Below, piece by piece: positions 1 to 7,371 of a DNA stretch of 23,275 nt. Source of the DNA: Christensenella sp964592155 (GTDB taxonomy: Bacteria > Bacillota > Clostridia > Christensenellales > Christensenellaceae); the NCBI GenBank assembly GCA_964592155.1, contig CAZQDA010000041.1, positions 1-23,275 of the forward strand, written 5' to 3'. The notes beneath the pieces were generated by a model, which saw nothing but the letters and a program-made list of their open reading frames with translations, made no database searches and was not told where the DNA came from. Position 1 is the first letter of the stretch. Every line of letters begins with the position of its first letter. The translations under genes and the position numbers were made by a program.

Positions 1-304
1 CAACCTCTATTTCCAGACTGCAATACGAAAAATCCGTTATGATATCCGTATCATATTCCCCCAGCGCCTCCATGCGAATCCACCATTCCAGCGCATTTTC
101 ATATTCCCTCAAAAAAAATGTTGCCGAAAGCCGTCCATCCGGATGGGCAAGTTTTCTTAAGTAAAGGGAATATGGACTATCTGCGGAAAGCGCCTGTTTT
201 TCCGCAGAGGCAAACATCGCTTCCATTGCCTTTCCTTCATATTCCAACCTGCAAGGAAGGCTCCCCTTTAAAAACTGTTCTAAAAATACATCTTTATTGT
301 GCAT
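1..304 (-). CDS. Partial glycoside hydrolase-like protein, N-terminal end only (possibly alpha-galactosidase-like)
   Basis: An open frame runs from an ATG at 304 off the left edge, about 101 codons with no stop. An AAGGAG Shine-Dalgarno at 314-319 sits 9 nt upstream of the ATG, and the permease stop is only 17 nt away, so this is the next gene of the sugar-transport operon. The visible protein starts MHNKDVFLEQFLKG and has the pattern short beta-strand, LEYEGK, then ALEWWIRMEALGEYDTDII. This resembles the beta-sandwich N-terminal domain of GH36-type alpha-galactosidases (consensus like F-x-Y-G-K ... EW-x-L-x-F-x-N-x-G-x-x-x-T-x-I-L-x-x-I). No catalytic residues are in the window, so the enzyme class is an inference from a weak pattern match plus location. 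A hydrolase releasing the sugar imported by the transporter would fit. Confidence 0.5.
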   Translation of the reverse strand, partial: MHNKDVFLEQFLKGSLPCRLEYEGKAMEAMFASAEKQALSADSPYSLYLRKLAHPDGRLSATFFLREYENALEWWIRMEALGEYDTDIITDFSYCSLEIEV

Positions 305-321
305 CGTTATCATCTCCTTGA

Positions 322-1188
322 TTATTCTTTCACGGCGCCTGCCGTAGTGTCCGCCACAATATATTTCTGGAAGTAAGAGAACGCCAAAACCTGCGGAATG
401 CTGAGCATTACCACCGTGGCAGCCATCGCTCCAAAATCTGTGTTGTGAATTCCCACAAATTTTGTTGCCGCGAGAGATATCACCTGCACATCGGGCGACG
501 TCAGCATGATGACAGATACCGCGAATTCATTCCAGATTCCCAAAAAATTAATAATCAGCACCGTTGTGATTGCCGTCTTGATAATCGGTATGTCCACCTT
601 AGTCAATATTTTAAAAGGCGAGCATCCGTCAATCACCGCAGCCTCCTCCAGCGTTTTGGGGATTGTGTTAAATGCACTCACCAGAATCAACGTATTCATG
701 GGTGCGCTCCATCCTATATAGGGCAGGATCACGCCCCACAGGGTGTCCACCGTCCCGATCATATTATTCATCTTATAGATGGGGTAAATCATCACAAACA
801 CCGGAATGATGAGCCCGATGATAAAATAAACGTAAAAAAACCGCTGCAATTTCCCCTTGCCGATATTCACCCGCGAAATCGCAAAACTCCCGCACACAGT
901 CAAAACGATCACGATCAGCATGGTGATCACCGACACAAAAATCGTGTTTCCGATCATCCTCGGAAAATCGATCATCTCCATCGATTTGGTATAGTTCGCC
1001 CATTCCGGAGTAGCCGGCAGTCCGAGCGTTCCCGCGAGTATCTCGCTGTTTGGCTTTAAGGACAGGATAATCACCCCAATGAAAGGAATCAGCATCAGAA
1101 TCACACTGATCGCCAGAATAATTTCAAAGGCGATTTTTTTCACTGTCTTTTTGCGGTTATACGCCCCTTCAATTGTCATCTGTTTCAT
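322..1188 (-). CDS. Carbohydrate ABC transporter permease, MalG/CUT1 type
   Basis: Inner-leaflet-coupled membrane subunit of a CUT1 sugar importer, 288 aa, the usual length for MalG-like permeases. About six membrane segments are visible: one near residues 20-42 after a basic N-terminus, and the rest from about 80 onward. The EAA loop that contacts the ATPase is clear near residues 180-205 (EEAAVIDGCSPFKILTKVDI, with conserved E-A-A-x-I-D-G and a later P). The start at 1188 is supported by GGAGGAAAG upstream. Its ATG overlaps the stop of the upstream permease by 4 bp (ATGA, 1185-1188), so the two are translationally coupled and probably form a heterodimer. No ATPase gene is present, so a shared MsmX-like ATPase elsewhere probably energises it (established for many Firmicutes CUT1 systems; inferred here). 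Confidence 0.95.
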   Translation of the reverse strand: MKQMTIEGAYNRKKTVKKIAFEIILAISVILMLIPFIGVIILSLKPNSEILAGTLGLPATPEWANYTKSMEMIDFPRMIGNTIFVSVITMLIVIVLTVCGSFAISRVNIGKGKLQRFFYVYFIIGLIIPVFVMIYPIYKMNNMIGTVDTLWGVILPYIGWSAPMNTLILVSAFNTIPKTLEEAAVIDGCSPFKILTKVDIPIIKTAITTVLIINFLGIWNEFAVSVIMLTSPDVQVISLAATKFVGIHNTDFGAMAATVVMLSIPQVLAFSYFQKYIVADTTAGAVKE

Positions 1189-2060
1189 TTTTCTTTCCTC
1201 CCGTTCATGATGCCTATGATGACGAGCGATCCCGCTACGGCAACAATCAGCTCCACAATCGCAATTGCCGCGCCGTATCCATAAAGCTTTGAGCTAAACG
1301 TCATGTTGTACATATAAGATACGATGGATTCCGACGCGTGATTCGGTCCGCCGCTCGTCAAAATATAAACATATTCAAACAATTTCAGCGAAAGCGTATA
1401 CACAAAAATAAGAACCGTCTGCACCGTGCTGCGCATATTAGGCAGGATAATCTTAAAAACCTGCTGCCGCTTGGTTACGCCGTCAATAACGGATGCCTCC
1501 AGCATGTCGGAAGGAATATGTTTTAAACCGTTGATCCAGAGCATCATACAAAAGCCTGATATGGCCCACACTGATATAATCGCAAAAGAGAACGGTGAAA
1601 GTATATTTCCTCCAATCCATTGCAGCGCGGCTGTATCCACCCCCATCGACTTTAAGGTCGTATTGATAAGACCAATATTCGGGTCGAGAATAAACCGCCA
1701 AATCAGCGCGACAATCGTGCCGCTCAACGTATAAGGCAAAAAATAGATCGCTCGATATATGCCTGTTTTCATGCTTTTTTTCTGAATCGCGAGCGCCATC
1801 ATAAAGGACAGCGGAATTGCCACCGCCATTGTAACCGCCGTATAAACTAATGTATTCCGAAAGCTGATCCACAAAAATTCATCTGTAAATGCCGCTTCGA
1901 AATTTCGGAATCCAACAAATTCATGAGACCCAAACCCGCTGAAATTTGTCATACTGTAGTAAAGTGAAATGCCAATCGGAATCATCGTAAATATCGTATA
2001 CGCAACGGCAATCGGCAAAATATATTTGATAAACGTGCTTTTCTTCCAAACCAAATGCAT
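1185..2060 (-). CDS. Carbohydrate ABC transporter permease, MalF/CUT1 type
   Basis: The second membrane subunit of the sugar importer, 291 aa, with about six membrane segments. The first lies at roughly residues 10-32 and is followed by the family-typical YYSMTNFSGF segment. The EAA loop is near residues 200-225 (LEASVIDGVTKRQQVFKIIL). The ATG at 2060 is preceded by an AAGGTG-type ribosome site about 9 nt away. The gene lies 137 bp downstream of the solute-binding protein, separated from it by a strong stem-loop (2149-2184), and overlaps the next permease by 4 bp. Family assignment is firm. The substrate cannot be read from sequence; lactose/L-arabinose-type LacF/UgpA-like permeases are the nearest pattern. 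Confidence 0.95.
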   Translation of the reverse strand: MHLVWKKSTFIKYILPIAVAYTIFTMIPIGISLYYSMTNFSGFGSHEFVGFRNFEAAFTDEFLWISFRNTLVYTAVTMAVAIPLSFMMALAIQKKSMKTGIYRAIYFLPYTLSGTIVALIWRFILDPNIGLINTTLKSMGVDTAALQWIGGNILSPFSFAIISVWAISGFCMMLWINGLKHIPSDMLEASVIDGVTKRQQVFKIILPNMRSTVQTVLIFVYTLSLKLFEYVYILTSGGPNHASESIVSYMYNMTFSSKLYGYGAAIAIVELIVAVAGSLVIIGIMNGRKEK

Positions 2061-2148
2061 GAACCATTACACCTTCTTTCTAAAACGTCCAGCCATTGAT
2101 GCTTTTCGATCAGTTTCTCCTCCGGCGCTTTGCGCAATGGCTTTTTGT

Positions 2149-2184
2149 AAACCGGCCGCAGACCCTAAGGTCTGCGGCCGGTTT
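2149..2184 (-). terminator. Strong intercistronic stem-loop after the solute-binding protein gene
   Basis: A perfect inverted repeat with 16-bp arms (2149-2164 and 2169-2184) and a 4-nt loop begins 13 nt after the binding-protein stop. The arm reads AAACCGGCCGCAGACC. On the minus strand it is followed by ACAAAAAGCC, not a U-tract, so it looks more like an mRNA 3'-end stabiliser or a leaky terminator than a complete intrinsic terminator. In many sugar operons such a structure keeps binding-protein mRNA more abundant than permease mRNA. That role is inferred here. Confidence 0.7.
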
Positions 2185-2197
2185 GTCTCACAGTTCT

Positions 2198-3565
2198 TTA
2201 TTGCAGAAGTTTTGAAAAATCATCCATTTGTTTCGCAGCTTCCTCCGGTGTAATCGAGCCCGTAATCACGCTTGAAATCGTATTTCTGCATGGCTCCATC
2301 AGCCTTGGGTCAACATAATTATAGCTATAATCCACAGCCTTATAGTCGTCATTCAACGCATCAAACACATTTTCTGTGAGCGGCGGCAAATTAAGCGCTC
2401 CAACATCTTCGCACTGATACGACGGGAAACAGAATCCTGCGCCCAAAACAAGCTGCTGCGCCTCCGGCGAGCACATGAATTTCATAAATTTCAGCGCCGC
2501 TTCCATTTTTGCATCGCTTTCCTTGATCGAGCTTCCGGCATAGATAGTCCAGTCTACGCCTTTAAGCCCCACCTTCTGCTCATACTCGCTGTCGCTGAAC
2601 GAAGGTCCCCAATTGAATACAATCTCATCCTCGGAGGCCGCAAGGTTTGTTAATTCCCAGGAACCTGTGCTAAGCATCGGATATTCCCCTGCAATAAAGC
2701 CTTCCAGAGCCTGACCGTAAGTCATTGCGGATACCCCCTCCGGGAACGCTCCTGCATCAGCCATCTCTTTGATTTTTTCAAACGGCGCGACCATGGATTC
2801 GGACCATGTTGTGCTTCCGTCCTTTAATGAATCGCCCAGCTCCTCAATTCCATATTTGTTCAGGAAAGGGAAATACCCCCAGATGGACCACAGATCCGAT
2901 GCGCCATGCCCAATCGGCGTAATGCCCGCCCCTTTAAAAGTCTTGATCGCGGTCATAAACTCATCCCATGTTTCAGGTATTTTCAACCCCTGCTCATCAA
3001 ACATTGTCTTATTGTAGAAAAATCCCGCTGCCGAGCACATGCTGGGAACACCGTATATTTTCCCATCCTGGCTTTTTAGCTGTTTGTCATACGATCCATC
3101 CACATAAACCCAGGAAGACCATTCCTCGTCCTTTTCAATATAAGGCCCGATCTCTGTGAGTACGCCGCCCTCTCCAAAGCCTTTGATCGACGAGTCCACC
3201 TGGTTGAAGAAATCTGGCAATGAATTGGAGTCCGCCATCAATGAAATCTTTTTATCATATTCATCCACTGCTCCGCCAACGACAACCTTTACGTTAATGT
3301 CCTGATTCCGCTCGTTGAATACATCAATCGCAGCCGGCAGATACCGGTAGTGCGCGTCTTCTTCCGTTCCCGCCATCCAAAACTCAAGTTCAATAACCTC
3401 TCCGCCTGACTCTGGCGCGGTTTCCCCCTGTGCATCTGTTGTCGTGGAAGCTGCCGACGCCTCTGCTGAAGTTGATGCCGCAGGCGCAGGCGAGCCGCAG
3501 GCGGCGATTCCGCATACCATTGCCACTACAATCACAATTACAATCACCTGTTTCAATTTTCCCAT
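2198..3565 (-). CDS. Extracellular sugar-binding lipoprotein of a CUT1 ABC transporter
   Basis: Captures the substrate outside the membrane and delivers it to the two permeases encoded downstream. I chose the ATG at 3565 (455 aa). The frame is open further upstream to 3652, but AGGAGGAGAAGAG lies directly before 3565 and only this start gives a proper signal peptide. The N-terminus is MGKLKQ, a hydrophobic stretch, then the lipobox IAAC with the lipidated Cys at residue 23. A Ser/Ala/Thr-rich linker follows (about residues 24-50), typical of lipid-anchored Gram-positive binding proteins. The mature domain shows family 1 solute-binding features: VIELEFWMAG, NERNQDINVKVVVGG, YGVPSMCSAAGFFYNKTMFDEQGLKIPETWDEF and the C-terminal ALKFMKFMCSPEAQQ. 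It is preceded by its own candidate promoter and by the yesMN-like regulators. Confidence 0.95.
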   Translation of the reverse strand: MGKLKQVIVIVIVVAMVCGIAACGSPAPAASTSAEASAASTTTDAQGETAPESGGEVIELEFWMAGTEEDAHYRYLPAAIDVFNERNQDINVKVVVGGAVDEYDKKISLMADSNSLPDFFNQVDSSIKGFGEGGVLTEIGPYIEKDEEWSSWVYVDGSYDKQLKSQDGKIYGVPSMCSAAGFFYNKTMFDEQGLKIPETWDEFMTAIKTFKGAGITPIGHGASDLWSIWGYFPFLNKYGIEELGDSLKDGSTTWSESMVAPFEKIKEMADAGAFPEGVSAMTYGQALEGFIAGEYPMLSTGSWELTNLAASEDEIVFNWGPSFSDSEYEQKVGLKGVDWTIYAGSSIKESDAKMEAALKFMKFMCSPEAQQLVLGAGFCFPSYQCEDVGALNLPPLTENVFDALNDDYKAVDYSYNYVDPRLMEPCRNTISSVITGSITPEEAAKQMDDFSKLLQ

Positions 3566-3625
3566 CTCTTCTCCTCCTGTTTTATTTGGATGCTGTTTTT
3601 CACAATGCTGTCTCGTTCTGCTTAC

Positions 3626-3673
3626 ATTATGATTTTTTGAAAGCGAATCCACAACAAACTATCTTGACAACAA
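3626..3673 (-). promoter_or_regulatory. Candidate promoter and AraC-type operator of the binding-protein operon
   Basis: On the minus strand a -10 CATAAT (3626-3631) lies 17 bp from a -35-like TTGTGG (3649-3654), giving a leader of about 55 nt to the ATG at 3565. A direct repeat TTGTTGT occurs at 3667-3673 and 3651-3657, 16 bp apart, and the proximal copy overlaps the -35. Direct repeats touching the -35 are the usual site for AraC-family activators, so the YesN-like regulator encoded just upstream is the obvious candidate. The boxes are seen directly; the binding is inferred. Confidence 0.4.
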
Positions 3674-3819
3674 TTCGTGATTTTTTTTCCTGCATAGAAC
3701 TATTTTTACCTAAGCGCCTGACCGACTACCGCTTTTTATAGCGTTGCCAAACAACGGCAGCAAAAAGACGCAGCGCGCTTACCGCACATTGCGCAAAGGC
3801 CAATCAAACGGTCATCTCA

Positions 3820-5349
3820 TTATAATTTGAATTCCGACGGAAGCTTTCCGGTCACTTTTTTAAATGTTTTGCTGAAATGATTATAGTTTGCAAACCCTGC
3901 CATTCTGCTGACTTCCTGCAAGGATAACCCATCCGCCCCGCCAATCAGCCTGCCCGCCTGCTCGATTCTTATGCCAATCAGGTAATCGGTGAATCCTTTT
4001 CCCGTCTCTTTTTTAAACAGCCTGCTGAAATAAGAAGGATTCAGGTGCAAATATTCCGCAGTTTTTGAAAGGCTCAACTGATCGTCAGCATAATTTTGCC
4101 ATACAAAATCGATTGCTTTTTTGATCACAGCAGATACATCCTGCTGATATTTCTCTTCCTGATTCAGAATACTTTCTGTTTCCCTTTTTAGCAGACGCAT
4201 TGTTTCAAACAACGTTGCTTCTTGCATAATCTTGTGCTCCATACGTTCGCATTCCTGTTCCGAAAGGCGTCCCAATCCGCTAAAAACGGTTCTCGCAAGC
4301 ATCCTGCATCCTTTTTTGACCGCCTCTTCGCCGACGCATCTATATTCAAACAATGTGTCTTCCGCCTTGTCAAAAAAATCGTTAAGCGCGACAAAATCCC
4401 TTTTTTCCAAAATACGCCCGCATGTTTCCCGCAACAAAATCACAGCCTGTTGCAAATCCGAATCCGCCACTTTCCTGTATTCCACAAAATAGTTTTGGTC
4501 TTTTCTCCTGAAAAAATCTCCGGGAAGGATTGACTTGGCCTGCCCATATGCCTCATAGATCTCACTCCACTTAAGGACTACTCCGCTCACTGCAATCCGC
4601 ACACATAAATTTAGATATTTTTTCATCAGCATTCCTGCAAACTCAAGCGTATTGCTGTAATGCTCCTTCTCTTGAATCTGATAAACAATGGAATATTTCC
4701 CCTCGCCCTCTGCCACAATTTCCATTTCATTTTTGTTTCCAAGGTATTCTGTCAGTATATTGATCAGCGCCATTTCCAATAGGCTGCCTTTATCCTGCGC
4801 ATAATTTCGTTCCACTACTTTTTCATAATCAATCACTTCCATCACCAGAACGACCTTCTTTTTTTTGTCGTCGAAAGCCTTTTCCCCAAGCTCGCCTTCA
4901 AAGGTTTTCCTTACAACGTCATTGCGCGCGCACCGTGACTTTTCAGGAATTTTGCCTTCCCTGCCCACATGTAACGATCCAAACAACGCTTCGAATTTCT
5001 CGAGTATATTGTCCTCATCAACCTCATACTTCAAAAGATAATCCGACGCCCCGCACAAAATCGCATTTTTCACATATTCTATGTCGTTATAGCTGCTTAA
5101 TATCATCACTTTGATTTGGGGATACTGTGCTCTGATGCTTTTTGTCAGTTCAATTCCATCCATGATGGGCATCTTGATATCAGTCAGCACACAGTCAATG
5201 CCATCCGGATGATTTTTGATCCATTCAAGCGCCCGCGCTCCATTATTTTCCTCGCCGACCACCTGCACCACATCCGCATGGGCCAAAAGTGAAGTCTTAA
5301 CCCCCAGACGAATCAACGATTCATCGTCAACAATTAATATTCTAATCAT
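3820..5349 (-). CDS. Response regulator with C-terminal AraC-type DNA-binding domain (YesN-like)
   Basis: A cytoplasmic transcription factor of 509 aa, the normal size for YesN-type regulators. The N-terminal receiver domain (residues 1-120) has the acidic pair D8-D9, the phospho-acceptor Asp57 in LTDIKMPIMDG, Ser85 and Lys107 (YLLKYEV). A poorly conserved middle region follows. At about residues 410-509 there are two helix-turn-helix motifs of the AraC family (LSLSKTAEYLHLNPSYFSRL and VSRMAGFANYNHFSKTFKKV, ending GKLPSEFKL). The start at 5349 overlaps the end of the sensor kinase gene by 8 bp, so the pair is translationally coupled. By known YesMN logic, the phosphorylated protein should activate the adjacent sugar-transport genes, whose promoter carries a direct repeat at 3651-3673. 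No clear terminator lies between this gene and the binding-protein gene, so read-through is possible. Confidence 0.95.
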   Translation of the reverse strand: MIRILIVDDESLIRLGVKTSLLAHADVVQVVGEENNGARALEWIKNHPDGIDCVLTDIKMPIMDGIELTKSIRAQYPQIKVMILSSYNDIEYVKNAILCGASDYLLKYEVDEDNILEKFEALFGSLHVGREGKIPEKSRCARNDVVRKTFEGELGEKAFDDKKKKVVLVMEVIDYEKVVERNYAQDKGSLLEMALINILTEYLGNKNEMEIVAEGEGKYSIVYQIQEKEHYSNTLEFAGMLMKKYLNLCVRIAVSGVVLKWSEIYEAYGQAKSILPGDFFRRKDQNYFVEYRKVADSDLQQAVILLRETCGRILEKRDFVALNDFFDKAEDTLFEYRCVGEEAVKKGCRMLARTVFSGLGRLSEQECERMEHKIMQEATLFETMRLLKRETESILNQEEKYQQDVSAVIKKAIDFVWQNYADDQLSLSKTAEYLHLNPSYFSRLFKKETGKGFTDYLIGIRIEQAGRLIGGADGLSLQEVSRMAGFANYNHFSKTFKKVTGKLPSEFKL

Positions 5350-7132
5350 TTTTTAACTCCTTCTGGTCGAGTATTGCCGGTATCACAATCACAACCGTCG
5401 TTCCCCTGCCCTGTATGCTTGACAATCTGATGGAATTTTCTTCCTTAAAAAACACCTTGATTCTGTCGCTGACATTTTTTAACCCAATGTGATCCGCATC
5501 CAGCGAAAATGGCTCTGCCGCAAGACTTTCCCTGACTTCCTCAAGGCGCTCTTCCGTCATGCCCGGACCATTATCCGAAACGCGATAGAAAATCTCGTTT
5601 TCTTCCTTTTGAATTGAAATTTTGATCAGTCCGTCCTTTTCAACCGACTCCAATCCATGAAAAATTGCGTTTTCCACAATTGGCTGCAATAAAAACTTCA
5701 TGGTGTAATACCGCGTTACTTCGCTGTCGTAATCGTATTCCACTCGAAACTTGTCTGTGTATCTCATCATTTGTATTTCCACATAATTCTGTATTTGTTT
5801 CAGCTCCTCGCCTATGGTAATGTAATTCTGACCAATTCTGATGGAAGAGCGGAGCAGCTCACTCAAGGATTTTACTGCCTTTGCAATCGTCTTATTCCCT
5901 TGTATGATCGCAAGACTGCGGATTGTGTTGAGTGTGTTATATAAAAAATGGGGATTCACCTGCGCCTGCAGCAGCCGTGTTTCAAGTTCCAGACTCTGCC
6001 TGTGATTTAATTCAAGCTGCTCAATCAAATCGTGTATTTTATCCATCATAATGTAATAATGTCTGGAAAGCTCACCGACTTCATCTTTGTGAAATACTTT
6101 TTGGGAGTGATCCGGCTTGCCCTCCTGCGCTTTTGCGATGGAAATACGCAGACGGTTAATCGGCCTTATAATACTGTTGGAAAGAAGTAACAGCGCAATA
6201 ATCGATATTGCTCCCGCAATGAGCGCAATCAGAATACCGCCTGTGCGCATCTGGAATATTTTCTTCTCAAGCCCTTCCTGAGATTCTATTTTAATCACCT
6301 TTGTATTCGGCAAAGCCGATTCATCCCATACCACAAGATAGTTAACCCCTTCAATTTCATCAAACGAGTATCCACTGTGTGCATAAGTCACTTCCGGCTG
6401 GAAAAGAACGGAGGCGTTATCAACCCGTAGCCGGTTATTCATCGTAAATATTTTCTCTCCGTTTTGATCCGTTACCAAAACGTCTTCCCCATACGGTTTT
6501 CCATAATATTTTTTCATCCATTCAGATTCAGCCACATTGCAAACCATTGTGGCTACAAAAACCCTATCCTCAAGCTTTTTTCTGATATTTACCACATAGG
6601 AAAATACCCGTTTCGATTTCACCTGCCCTTGAAAATCATAGTGTGCCCTTACAAAAACAACTGCATCCTCACTCTCTGTCGCCTCCAAAAACCACTGGCT
6701 TTGTAATGGCCTGTAGGAATCATCGAACTGATCCAGTACCTGTGAGGTAAAAATATCACCCGTATCGGCATATAGATAAATAGAGTCAAACATTTCGTGC
6801 TCCTCAATCAGTTGTTCCAGCTCCTCCACAATCTTTCCCTCCGTATGAAGTTCCGGATTTTCCGCGTCAACGCTGCCAATCAAAGCTTCCATAAAGGCAG
6901 GCTCATATCTTTTTTCCAGTAACGCCATCGAGGTTTTCAATACTTCTTCCCTGATCTCTTCGTTTGTTTTTTCAAATTGCTCCGTCGCATAAGACGCTGC
7001 CAAGTCTGTCATTGCAAAAATGCTGCTGTTTGATGAATACAATATAATGATGATCAGAGGAATAAAAGAAAATAACACAAAAATCAAGATCAATTTACTT
7101 CTGAGCCGCAGATTCCCAATCCATTTTTTCAT
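5342..7132 (-). CDS. Membrane sensor histidine kinase, YesM / His_kinase (LytS-like) type
   Basis: Senses an extracellular carbohydrate-related signal and phosphorylates the co-encoded response regulator. I set the start at ATG 7132 (596 aa). A TTG 21 nt earlier is in frame, but GGAGGT (7142-7147) is 9 nt from this ATG and falls inside the longer frame. Layout: membrane segment near residues 10-35, a large extracellular sensor region to about 290 (Cache-like by layout), a second membrane segment near 295-320, HAMP linker, then the His_kinase box with the phospho-accepting His395 in VNPHFLYNTLN. The HATPase domain has an N-box (QPIVENAIFHGLE), DNGPGM and HIGLKNVSDRI. Its stop overlaps the regulator start by 8 bp. 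The ligand is not predictable, but the downstream transporter suggests an oligosaccharide or its binding protein. Confidence 0.95.
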   Translation of the reverse strand: MKKWIGNLRLRSKLILIFVLFSFIPLIIIILYSSNSSIFAMTDLAASYATEQFEKTNEEIREEVLKTSMALLEKRYEPAFMEALIGSVDAENPELHTEGKIVEELEQLIEEHEMFDSIYLYADTGDIFTSQVLDQFDDSYRPLQSQWFLEATESEDAVVFVRAHYDFQGQVKSKRVFSYVVNIRKKLEDRVFVATMVCNVAESEWMKKYYGKPYGEDVLVTDQNGEKIFTMNNRLRVDNASVLFQPEVTYAHSGYSFDEIEGVNYLVVWDESALPNTKVIKIESQEGLEKKIFQMRTGGILIALIAGAISIIALLLLSNSIIRPINRLRISIAKAQEGKPDHSQKVFHKDEVGELSRHYYIMMDKIHDLIEQLELNHRQSLELETRLLQAQVNPHFLYNTLNTIRSLAIIQGNKTIAKAVKSLSELLRSSIRIGQNYITIGEELKQIQNYVEIQMMRYTDKFRVEYDYDSEVTRYYTMKFLLQPIVENAIFHGLESVEKDGLIKISIQKEENEIFYRVSDNGPGMTEERLEEVRESLAAEPFSLDADHIGLKNVSDRIKVFFKEENSIRLSSIQGRGTTVVIVIPAILDQKELKND

Positions 7133-7211
7133 GCGAAAGACACCTCCGGACAATCCCGTCGTTCTGATTTATTTTTTTACGATAATTTATTTGTGAAAAT
7201 AACAAAAATAG

Positions 7212-7239
7212 GTTCCCTCTTGAGAATTTAAGTAGGAAC
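7212..7239 (-). promoter_or_regulatory. Hairpin in the 5' leader of the sensor kinase operon
   Basis: The roughly 150-nt leader between the promoter (7289-7297) and the ATG at 7132 contains an interrupted inverted repeat: GTTCC at 7212-7216 pairs with GGAAC at 7235-7239, and an inner CTT pairs with AAG. On the minus strand it is followed by CTATTTTTGTTATTTT, a U-rich stretch, so it could act as a weak attenuator. The stem is short and may be incidental. Confidence 0.25.
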
Positions 7240-7288
7240 TTTTGCTTGCCTGTTGATTTGGAATCATTGAAATAGGTGATTGCACTAT

Positions 7289-7297
7289 ATTATAGCA
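7289..7297 (-). promoter_or_regulatory. Extended -10 promoter of the yesMN-like operon
   Basis: On the minus strand the sequence TGCTATAAT gives a perfect -10 hexamer (7289-7294) with the TGn extension. No good -35 is seen 16-18 bp upstream, which is acceptable for extended -10 promoters. It lies just beyond the terminator of the preceding kinase gene and about 157 nt before the ATG at 7132. Confidence 0.5.
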
Positions 7298-7318
7298 TAC
7301 CCTTATCAAAAAAACACG

Positions 7319-7357
7319 AAAAAAAACTGCACATGCCGCGAAATGCGAAATGTGCAG
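7319..7357 (-). terminator. Intrinsic terminator of the orphan histidine kinase / uvrC unit
   Basis: Minus-strand arms CTGCACAT (7350-7357) and ATGTGCAG (7327-7334) pair perfectly, with possible extra CGC/GCG pairing in the loop, and are followed by eight U residues (7319-7326). It begins 14 nt past the kinase stop codon, a textbook rho-independent terminator that separates this unit from the yesMN-like operon. Confidence 0.85.
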
Positions 7358-7371
7358 GCAAAAGCGCTTTT

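Noticed and set aside
3732..3760. CGTTG/CAACG hairpin considered as a terminator of the YesN-like gene
   Set aside because: Only a 5-bp stem and no U-tract on the minus strand.
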